In this document: one piece after another, positions 17,249 to 27,259 of the stretch
Layout of the letters: the number at the start of each line of letters is the position of its first letter
Numbering within the stretch: position 1 is the stretch's first letter
From: JAWWOL01 sp963797535
Lineage (GTDB): Bacteria; Actinomycetota; Actinomycetes; JAWWOL01
Reading direction: 5' to 3'
DNA: 64,000 bases
NCBI GenBank assembly: GCA_963797535.1
Contig: CAWCPQ010000005.1
Span: forward strand, 62,001-126,000
The notes under the pieces: generated by a model
The model's database searches: none
What the model was told of the DNA's origin: nothing
What the model saw: the letters and a program-made list of their open reading frames with translations, nothing else
Program-made: the position numbers and the translations under genes

Positions 17249-18014
17249 TCACAGGTTCTTCTCGTAGACCAGCCGGAGCCCGACCAACGTCAGCCACGGG
17301 TCGTGCACGGTGATGCGCCGGGACTCGTCGACCACCAGGGTGGCCAGCCCGCCGGTGGCGATGACGGCGACGCCGGGCGGGTCGTCGAGCTCGGTGAGAA
17401 TCTCCTCGACGATGCGGTCGATCTGGCCGGCGAAGCCGTACATGATGCCGGACTGCAGCGCCTCGACGGTGTTCTTGGCGATGGCCGTGCGCGGGCGGAC
17501 CAGCTCGACCTTGCGCAGCTGGGCGGCCCTGGACGCCAGGGCGTCGACGGAGATCTCGATGCCGGGGGCAAGCACGCCGCCGATGAACTCGCCCTTGGCC
17601 GAGACCACGTCAAAGTTGGTGGAGGTGCCGAAGTCGACGACGATCGCCGGCCCGCCGTAGCCGGTGAAGGCGGCGAGCGCGTTGACGATCCGGTCAGCGC
17701 CAACCTCCTTCGGGTTGTCGAACAGGATCGGTACGCCGGTCTTGACGCCCGGCCCGACGATCACCAGCGGCAAGCCCGGGAACCGCTTGGAGCAGACCTC
17801 GCGGACGGTGTGCAGGACGGCCGGGACGGTGGAGCAGCAGGACAGCCCGGTCACCTCGGACGACCCGGTCGCCGAGCAGCCCGGCCACGGTGAGTCCGAG
17901 CTCGTCGCCGGTTCGCCTTGCCTCGGTCGAGATCCGCCAGTGATCGACCAGGCGGGAGCCCTCGAAGAGACCGAAAACGGTGTTGGTGTTGCCGACGTCG
18001 ATGGCCAGCAGCAT
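17249..18014 (-). CDS. coaX: Type III pantothenate kinase CoaX (apparent 1-base insertion)
   Basis: From ATG 18014 it reads MLLAIDVGNTNTVFGLFEG, the type III PanK phosphate-binding motif. The core has GPGVKTGVPI, then DFGTSTNFDVV with the catalytic Asp, and GGVLAPGIEIS. Restored length is about 254 residues, normal for the family. A shift lies at plus 17864-17866: the coding strand has GACCGGGTCG where GACCGGTCG gives GDRSSEVTGLS. CoaX phosphorylates pantothenate, the first committed step of CoA synthesis, downstream of panC/panD in the same run. The start overlaps the restored nadC stop (TGATG). Confidence 0.93.
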
Positions 18015-18875
18015 CAGCGGACTCCGGCCGGGGACGGGATCGAGGTCGAGGCCGATGTCGAGCACCGGCGCCGAGTGGGTCAGCGCACCGACGGAGAGGT
18101 AGTCGACCCCGGTCAGGGCGACGTCGCGTGCCACCGCGAGGGACAGGTTGCCGCTGGCCTCGGTACGGGACCTGCCGGCGACGAGCCGGACCGCCTCGCC
18201 GGTGGTCACGATGTCCATGTTGTCGAGCAGGATCATCTCGGCGCCGGCGTCGGCGGCCTCGGCGACCTGGGCGAGCGTGTCGCACTCCACCTCGCAGGCG
18301 AGGCCGGGAAACTGCTCGCGTACGGCGGTCAGGGCCGCGGTGATGCTGCCGGCGGCGACGATGTGGTTGTCCTTGATCAGGGCCTCGTCGGACAGCGACA
18401 TCCGGTGGTTGGTGCCGCCGCCGCACGTGACCGCGTACTTCTCGGCCAGCCGCAGGCCCGGAGTTGTCTTGCGGGTGTCGCGGATCTCGGCGCCGGTGCC
18501 GGCGACCGCGTCGACCCATCGGCTGGTGACGGTGGCGATGCCGGACAGGTGGCAGAGCAGGTTGAGAGCCGATCGTTCGATGGTGAGCAGAGCCCTCGTG
18601 GGCGCGGTGACGGTGAGGAGCAGTGCGCCACCCTCGACCCGGTCACCGTCGGCCACCGCCGGGACCAGCGTCGCGTCGGGGAACTGCTCGGCCAGGCCGG
18701 GCAGCACGATCGCGAGGCCGGCGATCGTCCCGGCGTTGCGGGCGACGAACCGTCCGGTCGACCACTGGTCGACCGGGATGGTGGCGACGCTGGTGACGTC
18801 GACGCCGCCATCGAGATCCTCGACAAGTGCTGCCCGCAGCAGCCTGGCTCCGTACTCCGGGGTCAGCTCGCTCAT
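18014..18875 (-). CDS. nadC: Nicotinate-nucleotide pyrophosphorylase (quinolinate phosphoribosyltransferase) NadC
   Basis: A protein of about 286 residues from ATG 18875 (MSELTPEYGARLLRAALVEDL). It shows the QPRT motifs HLSGIAT, RDTRKTTPGLR, GGGTNHR and LLDNM. It turns quinolinate and PRPP into nicotinate mononucleotide. As printed, nadC runs in frame into coaX with no stop (DLDPVPGRSPLMLLAIDVGN). Dropping one C from the CCCC run at about 18032-18035 gives a normal end (DPVPAGVR, TGA) that overlaps coaX as TGATG. I take the fusion as an indel effect. The start overlaps the nadB stop by one base. Confidence 0.92.
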
Positions 18876-20552
18876 CACGTCTTCCGCTGGTAGGTCAAGG
18901 AAAGCTCACGGTCGGGGCCGAGGGTGACGTCGAGGTGGCCGAGCCAGTGCTCGTCGTCGGGCTGGGGGAAGTCCTCGCGCCAGTGCGACCCGCGAGTCTC
19001 CTCGCGGGCCAGCGCGCCGGCCACGAGAGCTGCCGCGACCAGGTGCAGGTTGGTGGTCTCCCACGCCTCGAGCCCGGGCTCGGCATCGGCCTCGGCACGC
19101 AGCTGGGCCAGCGCCGCGTCGGTCGCCTTGAGGGAGTCCGCCGTACGAAGGACGCCGGCGCCCGCGGTCATCGCGTGCTGGAGCAGCGGGCCGGGTGTCG
19201 GCCCCGTACAGACCCATCGGCCGGTCGTCGACCTTGCGCGGCTCGTGCCTGGCCGAGCCGCGGGACAGCCTCGCTTCGAGGTCGTCCGCGATGCGGCGGG
19301 CGAAGACCAGGCCTTCGAGCAGGGAGTTGGAGGCCAGCCGGTTGGCGCCGTGGACGCCGGTCCAGGCCACCTCGCCGCAGGCATAGAGGCCGGGTACGGA
19401 GGTGCGGCCGTAGAGGTCGGCGCGGACGCCGCCGGAGACGTAGTGGCTGGCCGGGGCCACCGGGATGAGGTCGTGGACCGGGTCGATGCCGTGGTCGAGG
19501 CAGCTGGCCAGGATGGTCGGGAAGCGAGTGCGCCACTTGTCCTCGCCGAAGTGCCGGGCGTCGAGCCAGACGTGGTCGGCGCCGGTCTCCTCCATCCGGC
19601 GCATGATCGCCTTGGCCACGACGTCGCGGGGGGCAAGGTCGGCGAGCGGGTGCTGGCCCTGCATGAACGGGACGCCGTCGTCGTCGACGAGGAACGCACC
19701 CTCGCCGCGGACCGCTTCGGAGACCAGCGGCTGCTGGCCCTTGGAGGCGGAGCCGAGCCACATCACCGTGGGGTGGAACTGCACGAACTCCAGGTCGCGT
19801 ACGGCTGCGCCCGCGCGGAGTGCGAGCGCGAGACCGTCGCCGGTGGACACGGCCGGGTTGGTCGTGGCGGAGTAGACCTGGCCGATGCCGCCGGTGGCGA
19901 GGACGACCGCACGGGCGTGCACTGCGCCGACGCCGTCGCGGGCGCCCTGGCCGATCACGTGCAGGGTGGCCCCGGCAGCGTCGCCGTCGTCATCGAGGAG
20001 CAGGTCGAGAGCCAGGGCGTGCTCGATGACCTCGATCCGGGGGTCGGCGTGGACGGCGTCGATGAGTGCCCGCTGGACCTCGGCGCCGGTGGCGTCACCG
20101 CCGGCGTGGGCGATCCGGTCGGCGTGGTGGCCGCCCTCGCGGGTCAGCGACAGGGTGCCGTCGTCGGCGCGGTCGAACCGGGCGCCGATGCCGATCAGCT
20201 CGAGCACCGACGCGGGTCCCTCGGTGACGAGGATGTCGACCGCGGCCTCGTCGCAGAGGCCGACGCCGGCGATCAGGGTGTCGACGCGGTGCGCCTCGGG
20301 GGTGTCGCCGGGGCCGAGCGCAGCGGCGATGCCGCCCTGCGCCCAGCGGGTGGAGCCGGCCGACAGGACGTCCTTGGTCACGACCATCACCGAGCCGGAG
20401 GCGGCCGAACGCAGGGCGACGGTGAGGCCGGCGATGCCGGAGCCGATGACCATGACGTCGGCGTACGAGGTCCAGCCGGGTGCCGGGGCGCGCAGCCGCG
20501 CCGGGAGCTGCCACCGGTCGTCGAGCGGGGGTATGGGGTCGAGGTTGGTCAT
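18875..20552 (-). CDS. nadB: L-aspartate oxidase NadB (apparent 1-base insertion)
   Basis: From ATG 20552. The FAD dinucleotide-binding motif GSGIAGLTVAL is near residue 37; substrate/flavin motifs are STRWAQGGIAAA, HHADRIAHAGGDATG and ACGEVAWTGVHGANRLASNSLLEG (split here by no gap). The C-terminal helical domain (LLQHAMTAGAGVLRTADSL) sits in another frame; the shift is at plus 19188-19190, where an extra G turns RPLLQHAM into RPAAPAR. Restored length is about 558 residues. NadB oxidises aspartate to iminoaspartate for de novo NAD. No nadA is present here. The start overlaps panD (ATGA). Confidence 0.94.
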
Positions 20553-20986
20553 CGCCGCCCGTCGCTCTCGTCGCCCCGTACCAGATGAATGGCGCCCGGC
20601 GGCGGCGCGGCGGGATCGGCTGGCCCGGCGACGATGCGGTTGTGCTCGTCGACGTGGACGACCGACGGCGCGAATGCCCTCGCCTGCGAGTCGGGCAGGG
20701 CGCAGTAGCTGATCAGGATGACGAGGTCGCCGGGGTGCACGAGGTGGGCGGCGGCGCCGTTGATGCCGATGATCCCGCTGCCGCGATCGCCGGTGATGAC
20801 GTAGGTCTCGAGCCGGGCGCCGTTGGTGACGTCGACGATCTGGACCTGCTCGCCGGGCAGCAGGTCGGCCGCGTCCATCAGGTCCGCGTCGATGGTGACC
20901 GAGCCGACGTAGTGCAGGTCGGCCTGTGTCACCGTCGCGCGGTGGATCTTTGACTTGAGCATGGTCCGGACCAGCTCGGTGCTCAT
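20549..20986 (-). CDS. panD: Aspartate 1-decarboxylase PanD
   Basis: A 145-residue pro-enzyme from ATG 20986. It has MLKSKIHRATVTQADLHYVG-S; self-cleavage between Gly28 and Ser29 yields the pyruvoyl cofactor. GINGAAAHLVHPGD and VHVDEHNRIV are typical. It makes beta-alanine for pantothenate. It is intact, with no frame break. It overlaps panC upstream and nadB downstream by four bases each (ATGA), so pantothenate and NAD synthesis are translationally coupled. Confidence 0.96.
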   Translation of the reverse strand: MSTELVRTMLKSKIHRATVTQADLHYVGSVTIDADLMDAADLLPGEQVQIVDVTNGARLETYVITGDRGSGIIGINGAAAHLVHPGDLVILISYCALPDSQARAFAPSVVHVDEHNRIVAGPADPAAPPPGAIHLVRGDESDGRR

Positions 20987-21898
20987 GTCGCCTCGCCTTC
21001 CGCCGGCAGGCCGAGGGTGACCTCGATGTTGTCGATCAGCCTGGTGCTGCCGAGGTAGGCGGCGACGAGCAGCAGCGCCGGGCCCTGCTGTGCCAGCGGT
21101 GCGTCCTCGAAGTCGGGCGTGACGAGGCGGAGGTAGTCCAGCCGGATGCCCGGCTCGGACTGCAGCACCTCGCGGGCCGCGTTGAGGACGAGGGCCGGTC
21201 CGCCCTTGCCCGCGGCTGCACCGGCGAGCAGTGCCCGCCGCAGCGAGGCGGCGGTCTCGCGCTGCTGCGGATCGAGGTAGCGGTTGCGGCTGGACAGGGC
21301 CAGGCCGTCCGGTTCGCGCACGGTGGGCACCGGCAGGATGCGCACCGGCAGGTCGAGGTCGGTGACCATCCGGCGTACGAGAGCCAGCTGCTGGGCGTCC
21401 TTCTCGCCGAACACGGCGATCTGGGGCTGGCACGAGGTGGAGCAGCTTGAGGACGACGGTGAGCACGCCGTCGAAGTGGCCGGGCCGGCTGGAGCCCTCG
21501 AAGCGCGCACCGAGCGGGCCGGCGGAGACCCGTACCGCTGGCTCGCCGGTGGGGTAGATCTCCTCGGTCGGCGGGGCGAAGACGACGTCGACGCCCTCGC
21601 GCTCGCAGATGGCGAGGTCGGCCTCGAGGGCTCGCGGGTAGCGGTCGAGGTCCTCGCCGGCTCCGAACTGCAGCGGGTTGACGAAGATCGTGACGATGAC
21701 GGCGTCGGCGGCGGCGCGGGCAGCCCGGATGAGGGCGACGTGCCCTTCGTGCAGCGCACCCATGGTGAGGACGACGGCCACCGAGCCGGTCAGCCGCCAG
21801 CGGGCGTCCCACATCGCGGCTCGGGTGGTGACCATGGCCGGGCCATGGAGGCTGAGCGGGGCCGACGAGGGGAGGGCGGCGGCGGGTTCGGCGGTCAT
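20983..21898 (-). CDS. panC: Pantothenate synthetase PanC (apparent 1-base insertion)
   Basis: From ATG 21898, with the HxGH motif in TMGALHEGHVALIR, FVNPLQFGAGEDLDRYP, FVAPPTEEIYP-like FAPPTEEIYP, GEKDAQQL, and the KMSKS-like LSSRNRYL. Restored length is about 304 residues. The break is at plus 21429-21430: an extra base turns HLVQPQIAVFGEKD into HLVPAPDRRVR. PanC joins pantoate and beta-alanine using ATP. It lies 43 bases after the DUF2520 gene and overlaps panD. Confidence 0.94.
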
Positions 21899-21941
21899 CG
21901 CGTTCCAGTCCAAAGCGGGGGTACCGGACGTCAGGGCCAGC

Positions 21942-22796
21942 CTACCGAGAGCGGCGCCGCTCACCCACTGCATTGATGATCGCGGCGGCTTCGTCCGGCC
22001 CGAGCCGGCCACTGGAGGCGGCGCGTTCGGCCGTCCTGGTCGCCATGGCGGCGTAGGCCTCCAGCGCGGGCTCGTCCGCCAGTGCTTGCAGGTGCGCTCG
22101 TACGGTTTCGATGTCGCCGCGTACGACGGGACCGGTGAGTGCGGCGTCGCCGTCACGCAGAACGTTGGCGAGCGCCGCCTCGGTGATCGGCGCCGAGCGC
22201 GGCCCCGGGGTCGTCCACGCCGGCCTCGCGGAGCAGGTCCTGCGGCGTCGGCGATAAGGGTGACCAGGTGGTTGGCGGCGTGGCTCATGGCGGCGTGATA
22301 GAGCGGCCGCTGGCGCTCAGCGATGATCGCAGGGCGGCCCCGGAGATCGTTGACGAGCCCGAGCGCCGTCGGCATGGCTGCCTCGTCGGCGGTGACGCCG
22401 TAGACGATGCCGGGCAACCGGGCAAGGTCGTCCGGGCCGCCGGCAAAGGTCATCGCCGGGTGGATGGCCGCCTTGGGACCGTCGAGTCCGGACAGGATCG
22501 CGGTGCCGTGGCGGCCGCTGGTGTGGGCGACGAACTGCTGCTGTATCCCTTGCTGGGCAAGGGATGTCACCAAGTCCGGGCAGTGCATCGTCGGCGACAC
22601 AGAGCAGGAGGATGTCGGCTTCGGCGACCGCCTCGCTGTCCGGCTCGAGCACGGGCAGGCCGGGAACGGTGAGCACCGCCCGCTGCCGGGAGGCCTCCGT
22701 CCGGGCGACGATGCCGGTCACGTCGCGGCCGGACTGCTGCAACGCCAGGGCGAGCACAGTGCCGACCCGGCCGGCACCGACGATGACGATCGACAC
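21942..22796 (-). CDS. Rossmann-fold and DUF2520 domain protein (three apparent insertions)
   Basis: From GTG 22796: VGAGRVGTVLALALQQSG is a Rossmann dinucleotide-binding start, and the DUF2520 domain follows (HTSGRHGTAIL, HPAMTFAGG, AAMSHAANHLVTLIADA, to AAAIINAVGERRRSR). Three single-base gains must be removed, at about 22578-22580, 22244-22245 and 22189-22190. The net is a multiple of three, and restored length is about 283 residues. Actinobacterial DUF2520 proteins usually precede panC and resemble ketopantoate/pyrroline-carboxylate reductases, so a role in the pantoate branch is plausible but unproven. It lies three bases after the membrane protein gene. Confidence 0.88.
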
Positions 22797-22799
22797 CGG

Positions 22800-23102
22800 T
22801 CAGAGGCCTTCGCAGGCGCAGCGGTCCGCTCGTTCAACCACAGTCTGGGAAGCAACCACGCCGCCGACGCCGACCACGACAGCCAGAAGCAGGGCGAGTG
22901 CCGCGACAGCTCCACGGGTCCCGCGCGACCGAGCCAGCGCGACGACGATCCACAGGACCACGACGGTGACCACTGTTGCGAGGTTGATCCAGCCGGCCTC
23001 ATGCCTGGCCTGCGTCCGGTCAACGAAGCCACCGTCCGCCCGTGGGTAGTGCACAGCCCCGACCACATTGGCGAGGAACAACAGCGCGGACAGCTCTGCC
23101 AT
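22800..23102 (-). CDS. Small membrane protein, unknown
   Basis: A 100-residue protein from ATG 23102 with three hydrophobic segments (about residues 3-17, 40-56 and 65-86) and a C-terminal CACEGL tail. The region between the first two segments (HYPRADGGFVDRTQARHEAG) is polar. It lies first in the minus-strand cofactor run, three bases before the DUF2520 gene. No function is recognised. Confidence 0.65.
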   Translation of the reverse strand: MAELSALLFLANVVGAVHYPRADGGFVDRTQARHEAGWINLATVVTVVVLWIVVALARSRGTRGAVAALALLLAVVVGVGGVVASQTVVERADRCACEGL

Positions 23103-23239
23103 CAGTACCAGCGCATACCGTCAACGCTGGCCGCTCCGTCGACTCCGTGGTCACCATGACGAGCATTGTGACACCGGGACAATGGGCCGTGGGATGGAAA
23201 CCATCGGACGGGAACGTCTTCGCGGGGCAGACTGATCCG

Positions 23240-24620
23240 GTGCTGCTCACGATCTCGACCACCATGCCGTCAGCGGCCGATCTGGGCTATCTCGTCCACA
23301 AGCACCCGGACAAGGCGCAGCAGTTCACCCTCACCGTCGGGACCGCCCACGTCGTCTGGCCCGAGGCGACCGACGGAGCGCAGCACGGTGGCCCTGCTGC
23401 TGGAGGTCGACCCGATCGCGTTGGTTCGGGGCAAGGGCAACGAGAGCTTCTCACTGGCGCAGTACGTCAACGACCGCCCGTACTCCGCCTCGTCGATGTT
23501 CGCGGTGGCCCTGGGCAGCGTGTTCCGGACGGCGATGGGCGGCACCTGCAAGGCGCGACCGGAGCTGGCGGAACAGGCGATCCCGCTCGAGATCCGGCTG
23601 CCGTGCGTGCCTGCCCGCGGCGGGATCGAGCTGCTCGACCGGCTGTTCGCGCCGATGGGGTGGCGGGTCGAGGCGACGGCGATCGAGCTGGACCCGCAGG
23701 TGCCGGAGTGGGGGGACTCCCCGTACGTCGACCTCCGCCTGACCGGGACGACTCGACTCGCGGACGCGCTGAGCCAGCTGTACGTGCTGCTGCCGGTGCT
23801 CGATGACGGCAAGCACTACTGGGTCGGCGCGGACGAGGTCGACAAGCTGCTGCGCGCGGGCGGCGCATGGCTGCCCAACCACCCCGAGCGCGAGCTGATC
23901 ACCCGCCGCTACCTCAGGCACCAGCGAAGCCTCGTGCTCGATGCCGTGGATCGCCTGGTGGAGCTGGACGGAACGGTGCCCGACGTTGCCGATGACGCCG
24001 AGGAGGAACCGGTCAAGCCGCTGGCTGTCGTACGGGCTTTCGCCGTCCTGGCCGCACTCAAGGCCGAGCACGCCTCCACGATCGTCGACCTCGGCTGCGG
24101 CGAGGGCGCGCTGCTGCGAGAGCTGATCAACGATGCGTCCTTCGCCAAGGTGGTGGGGGTGGACGTGTCGCATCGGGCGTTGGAGGTTGCGGCCAGGCGG
24201 CTCGGCCTGGACCGGATGCCGGACACCCAGCGGGCTCGGCTCGAGCTGTTCCAGTCGTCGTTGACCTATCGCGATGATCGACTCGCCGGTCACGACGCCG
24301 TTGTACTGATGGAGGTGATCGAGCACATCGACCCGCCGCGACTGGGTTCCCTTGAACGCACGGTGTTCGGGCAGGCGCGGCCGACCTCAGTGGTGGTGAC
24401 GACACCGAACGCGGAGTACAACGCGCTCTACCCGTTCCTTGCTGCCGGCACGATGCGGCACCGGGACCACCGGTTCGAGTGGAGCCGCGCGGAGTTCGCC
24501 GCGTGGGCCACCGCGACAGCTGCCTCGTACGGCTATACGGTGCGATTTTTGCCTGTGGGCGTTGAAGACTCGCGACTCGGTCCGCCCACCCAGCTGGCCG
24601 TCTTTCGGAGGTCGTCATGA
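23240..24620 (+). CDS. hen1: Hen1, 3'-terminal RNA ribose 2'-O-methyltransferase (apparent 1-base insertion)
   Basis: Start GTG 23240 (LLTISTTMPSAADLGYLVHKHPDKAQ). The N-terminal domain specific to bacterial Hen1, needed to activate the Pnkp ligase, fills about residues 1-250. The C-terminal methyltransferase has VDLGCGEGALLREL, a VLMEVIEHIDP metal/catalytic segment and RHRDHRFEWSRAEF, giving the Glu/Glu/His/His metal set of the family. Restored length is about 459 residues. The frame breaks at plus 23375-23376 (extra G; ATDERSTVALLLEVDP is restored). It marks the 3' end of cleaved RNA before sealing. The stop overlaps the pnkp start (ATGA). Confidence 0.93.
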
Positions 24621-27163
24621 CCGACCTCGCGATCCCGAAGCTGTCACTGGTCGTCCTCGTCGGCGTCAGCGGATCAGGCAAGTCGACGTTCGCCAAGGAA
24701 CACTTCGGCCGGTACGAGGTCATCTCGAGCGACGTCTGCCGCGGTCTGGTCTCCGACGACGAGAACGACCAGTCGGCCAGCGGCGCCGCCTTCGAGGTGC
24801 TGCAGTTCATCGCCGGAAAGCGACTGTCCGCTGGCAAGCTGACCGTGATCGACGCGACGAATGTCCAGCCGGAGGCTCGGCGCCAGCTGGTGGAGCTGGC
24901 GCGCGCCCACGACGTGCTGCCGGTGGCGATCGTGCTGGATGTAGCCGAGCGAGTGTGCCTGCAGCGCAACGCTTCCCGTGCCGACCGCAACTTCGGCGAC
25001 GGCGTGATCAAACGCCAGCACGACCAGCTGCGGCGCGGACTCCGGCACCTCGGCAAGGAGGGCTTCCGCAAGGTGCACGTCCTGGATGGCGAGGAAGACG
25101 ATCGCCGGTGCCAGCATCGTCCGCGAGCGACTGCTCAACGACTTCACCGAGGACCATGGTCCGTTCGACGTCATCGGCGACGTACACGGCTGCCGCTCGG
25201 AGCTCGAGACGCTGCTCGGCGAGCTCGGTTACGTCCTCACCAGAGACTCATCCGGTCGACCAACGGATGCCACACATCCCTTGGGGCGTAAGGCCGTCTT
25301 CGTCGGCGACCTGGTGGACCGCGGGCCCGACTCGCCAGGGGTGCTGCGTCTCGTCATGGGCATGGTGGCCGCCGGGCACGCGCGCTGCGTACCGGGCAAT
25401 CACGAGAGCAAGCTCGTGCGAGCGCTGGAGGGCAGGCAGGTCAAGGTCAGCCACGGCCTGGCCGAGACGCTGTCGCAGCTCGCCCTCGAGGACGCCGAAT
25501 TCCGTGCTGCCGCGCAGAAGTTCTGCTACGACCTGGTCTCGCACCTCGTGCTTGACGACGGGCGGCTCGTGATCGCGCACGCCGGGCTCAAGGAGGACTA
25601 TCACGGTCGCGCGTCGGGGCGAGTCCGCTCGTTCGCGCTCTACGGCGACACAACCGGGGAGACCGATGAGTACGGGCTTCCCGTACGGCTGCCCTGGGCC
25701 AACGATTATCGCGGCCGGGCGATGGTGCTGTACGGCCACACCCCGACCTTGGAGCCGGAGTGGGTCAACAACACGATGTGCCTGGACACGGGGTGCGTGT
25801 TCGGCGGCAAGCTCACCGCACTGCGCTATCCGGAGAAAGAGGTCGTGTCCGTACCGGCCGAGAAGGTCTGGTACGAGCCGGTGAAACCACTCGCCGTTGT
25901 GACACCGGTCCGGGCCGCCGATGACCTCGCGATCACCGACGTGCTGGGCAAGCGGGGCGTCGAGACGCGGCTGGCAGGGCGAGTGGCCGTACGGGAGGAG
26001 AACGCGGCGGGCGCACTCGAGGTCATGAGCCGGTTCGCACTGGAGCCGGCCTGGCTGCCCTACCTGCCGCCGACCATGGCGCCGTGTGCAACCTCGACGT
26101 CCGGCGAGCTGCTGGAACATCCCGAGTCCGCTTTCAACGCGTTACCGGTCCGAGGGAGTGCCGGAGGTGATCTGCGAGGAGAAGCACATGGGCTCGCGCG
26201 CGGTGGTGCTCCTGTGCCGGTCCGCGGCGGTCGCAGCTCGCCGGTTCGGACCGGACGACGGCCGTCAGCGGTGCGGTCTACACCCGCACCGGGAGGTCCT
26301 TCTTCGCCGCCGACCTGACCGAGGAGCTGCTGACGGGACTGCGCGCCGCCATGACGACGGCCGGACCTCTGGGACGAGCTGGAGACCGACTGGGTCCTGC
26401 TCGACTGCGAGCTGCTGCCGTGGTCGGCCAAGGCCGAGGACCTGCTGCGATCGCAGTACGCGGCTGTCGGCGCTGCCGCTCGGGCTGCATTGCCCGCTGC
26501 TGTTGAGGTCCTGACTGCGGCGGCGCGCTCGCGGCGCGGACGTGGCAGAGCTGTTGGCGCGGAGCGAGGCCCGGTCCGCCAACGCCGAGGCGTTCACCGA
26601 GGCCTACCGCGCTTACGTCTGGCCGACGCACGGGCTGGAAGGCGTGCAGGTCGCACCGTTCCAGGTGCTGGCCAGCGAGTCGCACGTCTGGGCCGACAAG
26701 GACCACGGCTGGCACCTTGGCATCGCCGACCGGCTGGTGAAGGCGTCACCCGACCTCGTCCGGCCAACCCGGCGACTTGTCGTCGACCTCAATGCGAGAG
26801 GCCTCCGTGGCGGCGGGTGTGGATTGGTGGACCGACCTGACCGCTGCCGGCGGCGAGGGCATGGTGGTCAAGCCATTGGCCAACCTGCACAAGGTGGGCA
26901 CCCGCTGGCCACAGCCGGGGGTCAAGGTTCGCGGCAGGGAGTACCTGCGCATCATCTACGGGCCGGACTACACCGAGCCGGCAAACCTCGAGCGGCTGAG
27001 GTCACGCAACCTCGGGCACAAGCGTTCGCTGGCGGCACGGGAGTACGCCCTCGGTATCGAGTCGCTCGAGCGTTTCGTCGCCGGCGAGCCGCTGTGGCGG
27101 GTGCACGAGCCGGTGTTTGCGGTGCTGGCTCTCGAGTCCGAGCCGGTCGATCCACGGCTATGA
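24617..27163 (+). CDS. pnkp: Pnkp: polynucleotide kinase, 2',3'-phosphatase and RNA ligase (six apparent insertions)
   Basis: Restored length is about 846 residues, close to known bacterial Pnkp. Module 1 is a 5'-OH kinase with P-loop GVSGSGKST (residues 16-24). Module 2 is a metallophosphoesterase with GDVHGC, GDLVDRGP and GNHE. Module 3 is a ligase with adenylation motif KHMGSR (Lys codon 26182-26184) and a late GGEGMVVKP motif. Six one-base gains break the frame, near 25098, 26142, 26252, 26366, 26530 and 26794. Their sum is a multiple of three. All three modules keep their key residues. With Hen1 it repairs RNA cut by ribotoxins. Confidence 0.93.
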
Positions 27164-27259
27164 GCTATTCGTAGGGCCCCAGCGCTCGCGTGACACTTCC
27201 TCAAACTATTGAGCCCCCGCCGGCCTGATCCGCCTCGACACTTGGATGCACCGGGTCAC

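Noticed and set aside
20549..22600. One 683-residue protein spanning DUF2520, panC and panD
   Set aside because: It is a chance chain of frames joined by indels; the three families are normal separate proteins with their own starts.
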